From Larkinella arboricola (GTDB lineage: Bacteria > Bacteroidota > Bacteroidia > Cytophagales > Spirosomataceae): a stretch of 64,000 bases of DNA. The notes beneath the pieces are model-generated. The model was given only the letters and a program-made list of their open reading frames with translations. It was not told the DNA's origin and made no database searches. A program made the position numbers and the translations under genes. The stretch is taken from positions 732,272-796,271 of the forward strand of contig NZ_QLMC01000002.1 in assembly GCF_003259745.1 (NCBI RefSeq), given 5' to 3'. Each line of letters begins with the position of its first letter. Positions within the stretch are counted from its first letter, which is position 1. Below are positions 35,083 through 44,647 of this stretch, in pieces.

Positions 35083-35170
35083 ACACGCTTGTTTGGAAAC
35101 TCATTTTCCAGTAACGGGTGTTGTCTAGTTAGATATATGATTCTATTCACTGCTTAAATTCCTCCTGTCT

Positions 35171-37438
35171 ATGGCTTTTGATTTTGACATGATTCAGCGC
35201 GTATACGACGGTTTTGGCGAACGTGTCGAAGCAGCCCGGCAAGTGGTGGGTCGTCCCCTCACATTGTCGGAAAAAATATTGTATGCTCACCTCAGTGCCG
35301 GTATTCCGCAAAAGGCGTACAACCGGGGTAAGGACTACGTTGACTTTGCTCCCGACCGGGTGGCAATGCAGGACGCAACGGCCCAGATGGCCCTGTTGCA
35401 GTTCATGCAGGCGGGTCGTCCGCAGGTGGCTGTACCGTCAACGGTTCACTGTGATCACCTGATTCAGGCTGAAGTGGGTGCCGCGAAGGATCTTGAAAAT
35501 GCCAATAATAAAAACCGGGAAGTATACGACTTCCTGGCGTCAATCTCCAATAAATACGGCATTGGTTTCTGGAAACCGGGCGCCGGAATTATCCACCAGG
35601 TAGTGCTCGAAAACTACGCCTTCCCGGGTGGTTTGATGATCGGTACCGACTCACACACGCCGAATGCCGGTGGTCTGGGTATGATTGCCATCGGGGTCGG
35701 TGGGGCTGATGCCTGCGACGTGATGGCCGGTTTGCCCTGGGAGCTCAAAATGCCGAAACTGATCGGGGTAAAACTGACCGGTAAATTATCGGGCTGGGCT
35801 TCGGCCAAAGATGTGATTCTGCGGGTGGCCGGTATTCTGACCGTAAAAGGCGGAACGGGCTGCATTGTGGAATACTTCGGCGAAGGTGCCGATAGCCTGT
35901 CGGCAACGGGTAAAGCCACCATCTGTAACATGGGGGCTGAAATCGGGGCCACAACGTCCATTTTTGCCTACGACGACAAAATGGCCGATTACCTGCGCTC
36001 TACCGAGCGGGCCGATATAGCCGAAGCTGCCAATGCCGTGCGTCAGTACCTGCGTTCGGATGACGAAGTATACGCCGATCCGACTACGTATTACGATCAG
36101 GTAATTGAAATCAACCTGTCGGACCTCGAACCGCACATCAACGGTCCGTACACGCCGGATTTGGCGTGGCCGCTGTCGAAATTCGCGCAGGCCGTGAAAG
36201 AAAACGGCTGGCCCGAAAAACTGGATGTGGGTCTGATCGGATCCTGCACTAACTCTTCGTACGAAGACTTGACCCGGGCGGCTTCCGTGGCGCAGCAGGC
36301 TATTACGAAAAACCTGAAAACGCATTCGGAATATACCGTAACGCCGGGTTCTGAACTGGTTCGTTACACGACCGAGCGCGACGGTTTGCTGGATACCTTC
36401 GAGCAAATTGGCGGGGTGGTGCTGGCCAACGCCTGCGGACCCTGTATTGGTCAGTGGGCGCGGCACATCGACGACCCGAACCGTAAAAACTCCATTATTA
36501 CTTCGTTTAACCGGAACTTCGCCAAGCGGAATGACGGTCTGGCCAATACCCACTCATTTGTCGCGTCGCCAGAACTGGTGACGGCGATGGCGATTGCCGG
36601 TAGCCTGACCTTCAACCCGATGACGGACAAACTAACCAACGAAGCGGGTGAAGAAGTGATGCTCGACGAACCGCAGGGTATCGAGTTGCCGGTTAGCGGT
36701 TTTGCCGTGGAAGATGCCGGTTATCAGGCACCTGCCGAAGATGGCAGCGGAGTTCAGGTAGTGGTTAGTCCGACTTCGGACCGTCTGCAACTGCTGGAAT
36801 CCTTCAAAGCCTGGGAAGGTACCGACCTGAACGGCCTGAAAGTGCTGATCAAAGCAAAAGGCAAGTGTACGACCGACCACATCTCGATGGCAGGTCCGTG
36901 GCTGAAATACCGGGGTCACCTCGACAACATCTCGAACAACATGCTGATCGGGGCGGTCAACTACTTCAACGAAAAAACCAATACCGTGAAAAACCAGTTG
37001 ACGGGCGAGTACGGCGAAGTACCGGCGGTTCAACGGGCCTACAAAGCGGCTGGTATCGGTTCAATCGTGGTGGGTGACGAGAACTACGGCGAAGGATCGT
37101 CGCGGGAGCACGCTGCCATGGAGCCCCGGTTCCTGGGTGTTCGGGCCATTCTGGTGAAATCATTCGCCCGGATTCACGAAACCAACCTGAAAAAACAGGG
37201 AATGCTGGCCCTGACGTTTGCCGATCCGGACGATTACGAAGACATCCGCGAAGATGATACCATCGACATTCTGGGTCTGACAAACTTCACGCCAAACGGC
37301 CAGTTGACGATTCGGTTGAACCACGCCGACGGAACGACTCAGGAGTTCCAGGTGAATCATACCTACAACGAAACGCAGATCGAGTGGTTTAAAGCCGGTT
37401 CGGCGCTGAACCTGATCAAGCAGAAGCAGAATGTCTAA
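35171..37438 (+). CDS. acnA: Aconitate hydratase (mitochondrial-type)
   Basis: 755 residues, matching the length of mitochondrial-type aconitases found in Bacteroidota. [23 protein letters not shown] is the substrate/cluster region. The three 4Fe-4S Cys ligands are visible in [11 protein letters not shown] and [11 protein letters not shown]. The swivel domain carries [19 protein letters not shown], with the catalytic Ser. It isomerises citrate to isocitrate in the TCA cycle. It is monocistronic, with a terminator 29 bp after the stop. The symbol acnA is used loosely; the bacterial AcnA proper is longer. Confidence 0.95.
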   Translation: MAFDFDMIQRVYDGFGERVEAARQVVGRPLTLSEKILYAHLSAGIPQKAYNRGKDYVDFAPDRVAMQDATAQMALLQFMQAGRPQVAVPSTVHCDHLIQAEVGAAKDLENANNKNREVYDFLASISNKYGIGFWKPGAGIIHQVVLENYAFPGGLMIGTDSHTPNAGGLGMIAIGVGGADACDVMAGLPWELKMPKLIGVKLTGKLSGWASAKDVILRVAGILTVKGGTGCIVEYFGEGADSLSATGKATICNMGAEIGATTSIFAYDDKMADYLRSTERADIAEAANAVRQYLRSDDEVYADPTTYYDQVIEINLSDLEPHINGPYTPDLAWPLSKFAQAVKENGWPEKLDVGLIGSCTNSSYEDLTRAASVAQQAITKNLKTHSEYTVTPGSELVRYTTERDGLLDTFEQIGGVVLANACGPCIGQWARHIDDPNRKNSIITSFNRNFAKRNDGLANTHSFVASPELVTAMAIAGSLTFNPMTDKLTNEAGEEVMLDEPQGIELPVSGFAVEDAGYQAPAEDGSGVQVVVSPTSDRLQLLESFKAWEGTDLNGLKVLIKAKGKCTTDHISMAGPWLKYRGHLDNISNNMLIGAVNYFNEKTNTVKNQLTGEYGEVPAVQRAYKAAGIGSIVVGDENYGEGSSREHAAMEPRFLGVRAILVKSFARIHETNLKKQGMLALTFADPDDYEDIREDDTIDILGLTNFTPNGQLTIRLNHADGTTQEFQVNHTYNETQIEWFKAGSALNLIKQKQNV

Positions 37439-37466
37439 GCTGCGCTGAGTTGTTTTATTACACGGA

Positions 37467-37500
37467 AAAGCCCGCAGAACGAACCGTTCTGCGGGCTTTC
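37467..37500 (+). terminator. Intrinsic terminator of the aconitase gene
   Basis: AAAGCCCGCAGAAC (37467-37480) pairs perfectly with GTTCTGCGGGCTTT (37486-37499) around a 5-nt loop, and a T-rich stretch follows. The A/T flanks let it work in both directions, so it may also end the convergent 120-residue gene. Confidence 0.9.
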
Positions 37501-37546
37501 TGCTTTTGGGGACCGTATGCGAACGGCTTTTATGCATGGCAAGTGC

Positions 37547-37909
37547 TTAACTCACCAGAAAATTAACGGCCTGTTTCAGCGTACGTTCGTTTTGCGTTTC
37601 CGGATCGGTGTAAGACCGCTCACCGACTTCGATGGTGAGTTGCTTCCCCAGGAGTTGTTTCGTATCCAGTTCCTGCCCTTCCTTTGCTTCAATTCCTACC
37701 TGCTCAAACAAGCCGATGATGGCCGGCATACCCGCCGAGGATTGGTAAAACCGGTGGGATATATACCCGTCTTCGTTCTCGAAGCGAACCGCAAAAAATG
37801 GAATACCTTTGTGTTCGCTCGTCCCTTCCTGAATATCAGTAATGGTAACCTGCTGTCGGCCATCAGCCAATACCGTTTTTTCCTGTCCTTTCTCTACGGC
37901 TATTTTCAT
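37547..37909 (-). CDS. Small cytoplasmic protein of unknown function
   Basis: 120 residues, no signal peptide, acidic. The central part (PFFAVRFENEDGYISHRFYQSSAG) and C-terminal part (LLGKQLTIEVGERSYTDPETQ) are strand-rich, somewhat like small beta-barrel or OB-type proteins such as DUF669 phage proteins. The resemblance is by eye and no function is assigned. It converges with the aconitase gene. The 267 bp upstream (37910-38176) are AT-rich and without a recognisable gene. Confidence 0.6.
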   Translation of the reverse strand: MKIAVEKGQEKTVLADGRQQVTITDIQEGTSEHKGIPFFAVRFENEDGYISHRFYQSSAGMPAIIGLFEQVGIEAKEGQELDTKQLLGKQLTIEVGERSYTDPETQNERTLKQAVNFLVS

Positions 37910-38176
37910 AACAACGATATATTTTATTTGTATTATAAACTTCTAAAAGGAGTTGTTTGTTCAGAAATTTCTTTGCAAAAGCTAGTTACTATCGAAACAG
38001 AACGTTTTACAGCTACTTAGAAACTTACTTGGTGTGTTTTAGATGTATTATATCAGGAGCTAAAGAGTTGCCTATGAAGAAGGGAGTTGCCGCAGATCTT
38101 TCCTTTCGATCAAATTTTAAATCATTTTGGCGGCTTCTGTACTTAACTACTGCGGGACTATTTTATCATCAAGCAC

Positions 38177-38596
38177 ATGTGGGTACTTTTCTCTCTCCTG
38201 GCAGCTTTGGCATCGGCTGTTGTGGTAACGCTTTCGAAAGTGGGTATTAAAAATGTAAATCCCAGTCTTGCTTTTGCCATCCAGTCAATTTGTATCCTGA
38301 TCGTGTCCTGGGGCGTGGTGATCGGGCAGGGAATGCTGGGGGATGTCAGCCGCATTGACCGCAAGGTCTGGATATACCTGCTTATAGGGGGCGTGGTTAC
38401 CTGCATCTCATCCTTACTTTCGTTCCGGGCGCTGAAACTAACCGATGCCGCCCGGGCTTCTCCGCTGGACAAGGTGTCGCTGGTGTTTACAATTATTCTG
38501 GCCGTTCTGTTTCTGAAGGAAAAAGTAAACGCCCAACTCATTATTGGAGCCGTTTTGATGGCAATCGGGGCGGTAATGATCGCGCTGTCGCGGTAA
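38177..38596 (+). CDS. Single-domain EamA-type transporter
   Basis: 139 residues with four or five membrane segments, ending in LFLKEKVNAQLIIGAVLMAIGAVMI. The LSFRALKLTDAARASPLDKVSLVFTI segment is the conserved EamA half. Full EamA transporters have two such domains in 10 TM segments; this is a half-length form that would need to dimerise, as EmrE-like proteins do. The substrate is unknown. A good terminator follows, so it is a single-gene unit. Confidence 0.88.
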   Translation: MWVLFSLLAALASAVVVTLSKVGIKNVNPSLAFAIQSICILIVSWGVVIGQGMLGDVSRIDRKVWIYLLIGGVVTCISSLLSFRALKLTDAARASPLDKVSLVFTIILAVLFLKEKVNAQLIIGAVLMAIGAVMIALSR

Positions 38597-38618
38597 GGGA
38601 AGCCGTCCGATTACTAAG

Positions 38619-38645
38619 CCGTTCGGTCACCGGACGGTTTTTTTA
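38619..38645 (+). terminator. Intrinsic terminator after the EamA gene
   Basis: CCGTTCGG (38619-38626) pairs with CCGGACGG (38630-38637), one G-U pair and a 3-nt loop, followed by T7. Confidence 0.85.
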
Positions 38646-38657
38646 GTCTGGATTTGA

Positions 38658-38665
38658 TAAGTTTG
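38658..38665 (+). promoter_or_regulatory. TAnnTTTG -7 element of the histidine kinase gene
   Basis: TAAGTTTG matches the Bacteroidota -7 consensus, 33 bp before the ATG at 38699 and just after the preceding terminator. Confidence 0.45.
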
Positions 38666-38698
38666 TACGAATACGAATGAACAAGTCCCGTCCTCCCT

Positions 38699-40036
38699 AT
38701 GACCTATGAGACCTGGCAGCCCCTTTTTATCGGTATGGTCGTTTCGATCCTGCTGCTGAATGTTGTCCAGTGGGTGACGTTTCGGGAACGGATTTATGGT
38801 TTGTATACGCTGTATATGCTGGCCTGGCTGATGTATTTCGTCTTCCGGGTGCCCGAAATCCGCGACTTGCTGGGCCTCACCTCAACCGACTGGAATTTTG
38901 CCCGGGTCTGTGCGCCCATGCTGGCGTATCTGGTCTATTTTAGCTTTACGGACGCCTTTATTGGTTTGCAAAAACGGCTTCCGGGTCTGTACCGGCTGCT
39001 GCACTACGCCCGCCTTTGCATTATTGCCTACTGCCTGCTTCAGTTCTGGATTTGCTACCTGGCGGAGGGTACCTATCCGCGCACGTACAACATAGCGCAC
39101 GATGTCATCCGGGTTGCCATGATCGGGCTGGCGGTCTATGCGATTTATAAAATCATCAAACTGAACGACGTCATCGCACGGTATTTCGTGGTAGGATCGG
39201 CGTTTCTGCTGCTGGGAGCAACGCTGGCCATGATCCTGACGTTCCTGGATGCCGGGTCGGACGATATTGTGTATTTCTGGCAGGCCCCCATCACCCCCAT
39301 GCAGATTGGTATCATTCTCGAACTGATCTGTTTTTCGCTGGGGCTGGGCTACCGGCAGCGGCAGGCCGCCATCCGAACGGCGGTGCTGGAACAAAAAATC
39401 GAACGACAGCAGGAAAAACACGAACGGAAACAACTGGAAGCCGAGCTGGCCGTGCAGCAGCTTCGGCAGGAAATGTCGGAGGTGCAGATGCGGGCGTTGC
39501 AGTCCCAGTTGAATCCGCACTTCCTGTTCAATTCACTCAATTCATTATCTTCCCTGATTGTCGATGAACCCGCCAAAGCCGAGCAGTTCGTGGATGAAAT
39601 GGCGAGTGTTTACCGCTATATTCTGCAAACGCACGATTTTGAGCTGACTACCCTGAGCCGGGAGCTGAATTTTATCCACTCGTATCTGCACCTGCTACAA
39701 ACCCGCTATGGCCGGGGCATCACGTATACCATCGAGGTGGCGGCTGATTTTCTGAATGATCAGTTGCCGCCCCTGACGCTCCAGTTGCTGATTGAAAATG
39801 CCGTTAAGCACAACATTGTATCGAGCGATGAACCCCTGAAAATTTATATTTCTACGACGGAGTACGGTTGGCTCATTGTCCGGAATAATCTACAGCGTAA
39901 GTCTATTGATCGGGTGAAATCCACCAAGAAAGGATTGCTCAATATCCTGACGAAGTACAAAATGCTGGGGCAGCCGACGCCTACCGTTCAGGAAACCGCC
40001 GACGAATTTATCGTCACCCTGCCTCTGATCCGATAA
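38699..40036 (+). CDS. LytS/YehU-type sensor histidine kinase
   Basis: 445 residues. About seven hydrophobic segments fill residues 5-225, with no large extracytoplasmic domain. A coiled-coil linker (QKIERQQEKHERKQLEAEL) leads to LNPHFLFNSLNSLSSLI, the His-kinase motif of the LytS family with the phospho-His. PPLTLQLLIENAVKHNI is the N-box of the ATPase domain, and TKKGLLNI is a reduced G-box. The nearest LytTR regulator is encoded 3.6 kb away on the other strand, next to two similar kinases, and is the likely partner (inference). Confidence 0.92.
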   Translation: MTYETWQPLFIGMVVSILLLNVVQWVTFRERIYGLYTLYMLAWLMYFVFRVPEIRDLLGLTSTDWNFARVCAPMLAYLVYFSFTDAFIGLQKRLPGLYRLLHYARLCIIAYCLLQFWICYLAEGTYPRTYNIAHDVIRVAMIGLAVYAIYKIIKLNDVIARYFVVGSAFLLLGATLAMILTFLDAGSDDIVYFWQAPITPMQIGIILELICFSLGLGYRQRQAAIRTAVLEQKIERQQEKHERKQLEAELAVQQLRQEMSEVQMRALQSQLNPHFLFNSLNSLSSLIVDEPAKAEQFVDEMASVYRYILQTHDFELTTLSRELNFIHSYLHLLQTRYGRGITYTIEVAADFLNDQLPPLTLQLLIENAVKHNIVSSDEPLKIYISTTEYGWLIVRNNLQRKSIDRVKSTKKGLLNILTKYKMLGQPTPTVQETADEFIVTLPLIR

Positions 40037-40144
40037 GACAACCGCTTCACATCCGCCTTTTTCCGTTTCATTGAACTTGGCATGGTTTCGGCGGGCTACC
40101 TGACCCAATTTTGACCCACCAACTACATAAACCGTTGAGTTGAA

Positions 40145-41293
40145 ATGAAAAATCAACACCGTTTTGCCATCATTGGGGGCGGCATTGCGGGCCTGACCAC
40201 CGCCATCGCCCTGCGAAAAATCGGCATTCGGGCCACGCTCTTTGAAGCGGCTCCGGCCGTCAAAGCCGTTGGCGCCGGACTGGCTCTGGCTGCCAATGCC
40301 GTCCGGGCCTTTCAAAAACTGGGCATCGCCGAGGCTGTGCTGCCCGCCGGTCGTGTACTGGATGCCCTGGTGATTCTTGACGAACGGGGCCGGACCATCA
40401 CGCGCACCGACAGCCGGGCCGTTAGCCGGAAATACGGCACCGACAACTTCGCCATTCACCGGGCCGCGCTGCACCAGGCTTTGCTCGACCAGTTGACGGG
40501 TAGCCCGATCGTGCTGGGCAAACGGGCCATCTCCATCGACCAGAGCAACAAAGGCAGTCTGGTTTATTTTGATGACGGAACCGTTCACCAGACGGATTAC
40601 CTGATCGTCGCCGACGGTATTCACTCGGCCATCCGCAGGCAATTGCTGCCCGACTCCCAGCCGCGCTACGCGGGTTACACGGCCTGGCGGTCGGTGGTTG
40701 ACAGCACGGGTCTGAACCTGACGGAAGCCACCGAAACCTGGGGGCCGAAGGGACGGGTGGGCGTTGTGCCGCTGGCCGATCATAAAATTTACTGGTTTGC
40801 CACCGCCAACGCCCCGGAAAAAGACCCCCGGTTTCGGGCGTTTACGGTTCGTGATCTGGTCGATCAGTTTGGGGATTACCACGCCCCGATTCCGGAAATT
40901 ATTTCCCGCACCAAAGACGAGAGCCTGCTCTGGAACGACATTCTGGACCTGAAACCGGTGTCTCGCTACGCCTTCGGCAACGTGGTACTGCTCGGCGATG
41001 CGGCCCATGCCACCACCCCGAACATGGGCCAGGGTGCCTGTCAGGCCATCGAAGATGCCGTTGTGCTGGCGGATGAACTGGCAACCAGCGACCGCGTTCC
41101 GGATGCCTTCAAACGCTTTGAGCAACGGCGCCTGAAACGCACGCACTACATCATCGAGAACTCCCGGCGCATTGGGCAGGTGGCTCAATGGCAGAACACC
41201 GTGCTGGCCACCCTCCGAAACGGCTTGTTCCGGCTGCTGCCCGCCAGCGTGAACGAACGCCAGCTGGAGACGCTGTATAAGGTAGATTTTTAA
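40145..41293 (+). CDS. FAD-dependent aromatic-type monooxygenase
   Basis: 382 residues. FAIIGGGIAGLTTAIALRKIG is the FAD-binding Rossmann motif. DYLIVADGIHSAIRR is the DG motif and VVLLGDAAHATTPNMGQGACQAIEDAV the GD motif. Together they define group A flavoprotein hydroxylases (PHBH/UbiH/salicylate-hydroxylase class), which hydroxylate aromatic rings with NAD(P)H and O2; antibiotic-modifying enzymes such as TetX belong here too. It is followed after 10 bp by a PhlG-like hydrolase gene, which points to an aromatic or polyketide substrate. The exact substrate is not readable. Confidence 0.9.
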   Translation: MKNQHRFAIIGGGIAGLTTAIALRKIGIRATLFEAAPAVKAVGAGLALAANAVRAFQKLGIAEAVLPAGRVLDALVILDERGRTITRTDSRAVSRKYGTDNFAIHRAALHQALLDQLTGSPIVLGKRAISIDQSNKGSLVYFDDGTVHQTDYLIVADGIHSAIRRQLLPDSQPRYAGYTAWRSVVDSTGLNLTEATETWGPKGRVGVVPLADHKIYWFATANAPEKDPRFRAFTVRDLVDQFGDYHAPIPEIISRTKDESLLWNDILDLKPVSRYAFGNVVLLGDAAHATTPNMGQGACQAIEDAVVLADELATSDRVPDAFKRFEQRRLKRTHYIIENSRRIGQVAQWQNTVLATLRNGLFRLLPASVNERQLETLYKVDF

Positions 41294-41303
41294 ACCTCCT
41301 CTT

Positions 41304-41951
41304 ATGGCCTGGCAACTGCCTCCCAAACGGGAGATTAATTGGGTAAGAAAACCGCTCGAAAGCGCCCACACCCAGTTCCGGACGCTGCCATACGGGAGCT
41401 TTGAACTGCGGATTGAGCACGATATTGTCCGGGGTGTTACGCCCGATATGCTGAACTGGTGGTTTCATCACATTGGGGGCACAATGCAGGTAAACGGTGT
41501 CGAATACCCCCGCTACCTCGTCTGGCACCCCATTGATCATATTCACTGGGAACTGGTCCGGCCCGCGCCCGGTGGCGGAGCGGGCGTCGGGGCATCGTTT
41601 CGCATTGTGGAAGCCTTCGGGGGCAACCCAAAGCACCTGATCGACAGCGTGGAGGACGTGATCAAGCTGGATTCGGAAGGCATCACGCTCATTCGCCGGA
41701 TTCTGGGTCTGGAAGTGTTTCGGCTGGCCCACCGTTTCATCGCCGTGGAGGGAGGAACGCGGTACCGGTCGCGGATGCAGGTGGGGGCCGAAAACCGGGT
41801 AGGGAAGTGGGTGCTCAATCCGCTGATGCACCGGTTGCTGTTTACGCGCGACATGGGATGGGCCTGGCTGAAACACAACGTGGAGGAAGTCGGTAATTTT
41901 GAATCCTTTCTACCGGAGCTGTATGCTGCCCAGCGGTTTGCTTTTCCGTAA
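41304..41951 (+). CDS. PhlG-like (DAPG hydrolase-type) protein
   Basis: 215 residues, no signal peptide. GVTPDMLNWWFHHIGGTM and YLVWHPIDHIHWE resemble the metal-binding segments of 2,4-diacetylphloroglucinol hydrolase PhlG, a zinc C-C hydrolase with a Bet-v1-like fold. HRFIAVEGGTRYRSRMQVG is a later strand pair. The assignment is by motif memory and not certain. If right, it could cleave an acyl group from a phenolic ketone. It is 10 bp behind the FAD monooxygenase, so the two probably work on the same compound. Confidence 0.6.
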   Translation: MAWQLPPKREINWVRKPLESAHTQFRTLPYGSFELRIEHDIVRGVTPDMLNWWFHHIGGTMQVNGVEYPRYLVWHPIDHIHWELVRPAPGGGAGVGASFRIVEAFGGNPKHLIDSVEDVIKLDSEGITLIRRILGLEVFRLAHRFIAVEGGTRYRSRMQVGAENRVGKWVLNPLMHRLLFTRDMGWAWLKHNVEEVGNFESFLPELYAAQRFAFP

Positions 41952-41993
41952 TGTTTTCCCCATTTTAGCCCCAAATTGAAAGATATTAGCCGT

Positions 41994-42563
41994 ATGCAGC
42001 GCGTCCTGTTCAACATTGAACGAGTTACCAAACCCACCGCTGAAGAAAAAGCTGCCCTCGAACGCATCATTCATCCCCGTGTGCTGGCTGCCAATGAACT
42101 CTACGTCCGGGCGGGCGACCTTTGCAGAACCATTGCCTTCATTGAGAAAGGGTGCGGGCGGCTGTTCTACGAAGTCGACGGCTGGGAAGTATCCAAAGAA
42201 TTTGTTTTTGAAAACGCACTACTGGGGTCTTTCGTCGGTTTTTTTACCCAGAAACCGTCCAATGTGAATGTGGCTACGCTGGAAGAAACGCACCTGCTCG
42301 AATTGCATTACGACGATGTCATGGACCTGTGCCGAACCTATCCGACCTGGCAACGCTTTGCCACGCTGCTCTTGCAGGACCAGTTGATGCGGGTCGAAAG
42401 GCGGGAGGCTTCCCTGCTGAAAGATGCTCCCGAAGACCGGTACCGCCGGTTGTTGCAGGAGCATCCGAAAGTTCTGAAGCGCATTCCCGGTGAGTTTGTC
42501 GCCAGTTACCTGGGCATTACGCCCGAAACCCTGGGGCGCTACCGGGCGGGTATAGCCATTTGA
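41994..42563 (+). CDS. Crp/Fnr-family transcriptional regulator
   Basis: 189 residues from the ATG at 41994 (MQRVLFNIER); the longer frame starts at a TTG. An N-terminal cNMP-binding-like barrel has ELYVRAGDLCRTIAFIEKGCGRLFY, and a long dimer helix leads to the winged helix RIPGEFVASYLGITPETLGRYRAG. The Arg that contacts cAMP phosphate in Crp is not obvious, so the ligand may differ. Such Bacteroidota regulators usually control neighbouring redox or detoxification genes. It lies 42 bp behind the PhlG-like gene, probably in the same unit. Confidence 0.88.
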   Translation: MQRVLFNIERVTKPTAEEKAALERIIHPRVLAANELYVRAGDLCRTIAFIEKGCGRLFYEVDGWEVSKEFVFENALLGSFVGFFTQKPSNVNVATLEETHLLELHYDDVMDLCRTYPTWQRFATLLLQDQLMRVERREASLLKDAPEDRYRRLLQEHPKVLKRIPGEFVASYLGITPETLGRYRAGIAI

Positions 42564-42566
42564 ACG

Positions 42567-42574
42567 TATATTTG
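42567..42574 (+). promoter_or_regulatory. TAnnTTTG -7 element
   Basis: TATATTTG matches the Bacteroidota -7 consensus directly after the Crp/Fnr stop codon and 72 bp before the GTG start at 42647, so the next gene may have its own promoter. Confidence 0.4.
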
Positions 42575-42646
42575 TAATCAACAAGGGGTACCGCCGGGTT
42601 CGTTATGACGGGATGTGAGGTGCCGATTTCAACGAGTTAAGTTGCC

Positions 42647-43084
42647 GTGAATGAACTGAAAAGAATACACAATAGCGAAGGGGCCGTTTACGCCATTCTC
42701 ACAGATGAACCCGCGAAAAATTATCTCCTGATGAAGTGGATTGGCTTCTGTACGGACGAAGAACTGATGGAAGCCACACTGACGATGCTGGATTGGCAGC
42801 AGACCGTCGGGCAGCAGCGCGGGTGCCGGTTTCACGTTCACGACACGAAAGAGTTTGATGTGGCTTGGTCGGGTGCCATCGACTGGATTGTTCAGGAGTA
42901 TTTCCCCCGGGTTTACGAACTCGGCGTGCGGTACAACATCAGTATTCTGTCGCCCGATCTGTTCTCAAAACTCTCGTCGGAAGCCTTGTTTGAGCAGAGC
43001 AACCCGGTTATTCCAACCCAGTTGTGCGAGACGCTGGCCGAAGCCGAGCAGTTTATCGGTGAGCAGTACCAGCGTGGAATCTAA
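42647..43084 (+). CDS. STAS/SpoIIAA-like small protein
   Basis: 145 residues starting at GTG; an in-frame stop lies 7-9 bp upstream, so no other start is available except an internal ATG. The pattern of an N-terminal strand pair (YAILTDEPAKNYLLMKW), helix (TDEELMEATLTMLDW), strand (GCRFHVHDTKEF) and amphipathic helices fits the SpoIIAA-like/STAS folds common as single-domain proteins in Cytophagales. No phospho-site is obvious. Its role is unknown; it sits between a Crp/Fnr regulator and an SRPBCC gene. Confidence 0.6.
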   Translation: MNELKRIHNSEGAVYAILTDEPAKNYLLMKWIGFCTDEELMEATLTMLDWQQTVGQQRGCRFHVHDTKEFDVAWSGAIDWIVQEYFPRVYELGVRYNISILSPDLFSKLSSEALFEQSNPVIPTQLCETLAEAEQFIGEQYQRGI

Positions 43085-43171
43085 GTGACTGTCAACAGAC
43101 CGGTTTTTCTTTACTTTTATACACCGTTTTCTCCTTGAGCAACCTCCCGTATTCTAACATTAACGTGATTC

Positions 43172-43642
43172 ATGATTACCGTTCGACATTCTGAATTGAT
43201 CCGATTGCCGATAACGGAAGTCTACGGGTTGCTGGGCTGTTATGAATACGACTTGCTTTGGCGGAGCAACCTGCATGAATTAAAACAGAATGTGCCGGGG
43301 TTGGCCCGGTCGGGCATGAAACTTCACCAGGAAGTGCGGTTGTTCGACCAGCAGATGACCATCCTGGCCGAGGTGACGGCGGCTGCACCCAACCGGCGGA
43401 CGGCCCACGAAAGCGTTAACAGCCCGGTCGACTTGTGGGAGCAGCGGTTATTTGAACGCGTTCACAAGGAAACCCGGGTAACCTACGAATTGAGCGTGGA
43501 GCTGAAAGGCTGGCAGCGGCTGATGGCGCCGTTGCTGATTCATCAGTTACAGCGCCAGTTTCGCAACGACCTGCTACGGGTCAAACAACTGCTGGAAGAA
43601 ACCCCCAACCCGTTGATTGAACTGCCCAAACGACTGCTGTAA
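43172..43642 (+). CDS. SRPBCC-fold protein
   Basis: 156 residues. An N-terminal strand and helix (VRHSELIRLPITEVYGLLGCYEYDLLW), strand-rich middle and long C-terminal helix (LLIHQLQRQFRNDLLRVKQLLEE) match the SRPBCC/polyketide-cyclase-like fold, which holds hydrophobic ligands. No catalytic residue can be named. It ends the plus-strand run that begins with the FAD monooxygenase and converges, 9 bp away, with the LytTR regulator gene. Confidence 0.72.
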   Translation: MITVRHSELIRLPITEVYGLLGCYEYDLLWRSNLHELKQNVPGLARSGMKLHQEVRLFDQQMTILAEVTAAAPNRRTAHESVNSPVDLWEQRLFERVHKETRVTYELSVELKGWQRLMAPLLIHQLQRQFRNDLLRVKQLLEETPNPLIELPKRLL

Positions 43643-43651
43643 AACCGTTCG

Positions 43652-44431
43652 TTATTTTCCCATCCACTTCTTAAACTCCGTAGCCCGTTCGCGGCTGACC
43701 AGCACTTCCTCTTCCGGCGCCGGTTTCAGCGTCAGCTTCAGTTTGTTGTTGAAATAAGGATGAATCTGCTGGACGCAGTTGATATCGACAATGAACTGCC
43801 GGTTGGCCCGGAAAAACTGCGTGGGGTCCAGCATGGCTTCGAGTTCGTCGAGGGTGTAGTCGACCGAAAATTTCTGGTTATTGCGGGTCCGAAACAGGCT
43901 GATCCCTTCCTCCGAATAAAAATAGGCAATTTCCGAGATTTCAATAGGCATCCATTGCGACAGGTGTTTGACCAGAAACCGTTTGCGGTATTCCGTCGGC
44001 TGAATCTGCTGCCGGAGTTGCTGCACCAGGGCTTCAATGGCCATGCGCCCCCCGCCGGTTTCGGGTTCGGCCTGGGTATGCAGTTTCCGGTGTTTAGCCA
44101 GACTGGCCTCCAGCTCGTGGCGTTTGATGGGTTTCAGCAGATAATCGATGCTATTTACCTTAAAAGCCCGCAGGGCGTATTCGTCGTAGGAGGTGGTAAA
44201 GATAACCGGCGACACGACGTGGGTTTGTTCGAATATCTCAAAGCTCTGTCCGTCCGCCAGTTCGATGTCCATCAGAATCAAGTCGGGCGAGGTGTTATTC
44301 TGCAACCATTGCACCGATGCGCGCACGCTGGCGGCTGTGCCAACAATCCGTATGGAATCATCGACATCCTGTAAAAGCTTCGTTAGCTTGCGAACCGCCA
44401 GTTCTTCATCTTCAATGACCAGTACATCCAT
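43652..44431 (-). CDS. LytTR-family response regulator
   Basis: 259 residues. Residues 1-120 are a receiver domain: VLVIEDEELAVRKL, DLILMDIELADGQ (phospho-acceptor Asp), IFTTSYDEYALRAF and DYLLKPIKRHEL. Residues about 150-259 are the LytTR DNA-binding domain (FLVKHLSQWMPIEISEIAYFYSEEG, ANRQFIVDINCVQQIHPYFNNKLKL). It is encoded downstream of two LytS-type kinases on the same strand, separated from them by 216 bp with no gene. It binds DNA as a phosphorylated dimer in the cytoplasm; targets are unknown. Confidence 0.94.
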   Translation of the reverse strand: MDVLVIEDEELAVRKLTKLLQDVDDSIRIVGTAASVRASVQWLQNNTSPDLILMDIELADGQSFEIFEQTHVVSPVIFTTSYDEYALRAFKVNSIDYLLKPIKRHELEASLAKHRKLHTQAEPETGGGRMAIEALVQQLRQQIQPTEYRKRFLVKHLSQWMPIEISEIAYFYSEEGISLFRTRNNQKFSVDYTLDELEAMLDPTQFFRANRQFIVDINCVQQIHPYFNNKLKLTLKPAPEEEVLVSRERATEFKKWMGK

Positions 44432-44647
44432 ACAATTGGGTTGTTTTTAGGGGCAAATGGCTTGCGTGTGTTCAGGTTAAATTGTTGTACAAATAGCAGA
44501 TTAGGCCCGTTTTTTCCAAATCGCTCCCGGTTGAAACCGCATATTGGCCGGGCGAAGCGGCACAGGTAAGTCATGAACCGGGGCTTCCGCCCGCGCCGGA
44601 TGTGGTTTGGGTTCGGTAGGACGGCGGAAGTTATCGAACCTATACCT

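Larger units (their letters stand above)
34701..35170. other. 470-bp intergenic region between topA and the aconitase gene
   Basis: This stretch separates two divergent genes. It contains promoter candidates for both (listed separately) and AT-rich patches near 34810-34890. An open frame of 122 codons on the minus strand (34648-35016) overlaps the topA start, has an unnatural composition and is not regarded as a gene. No repeat or RNA gene was recognised. Confidence 0.5.
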
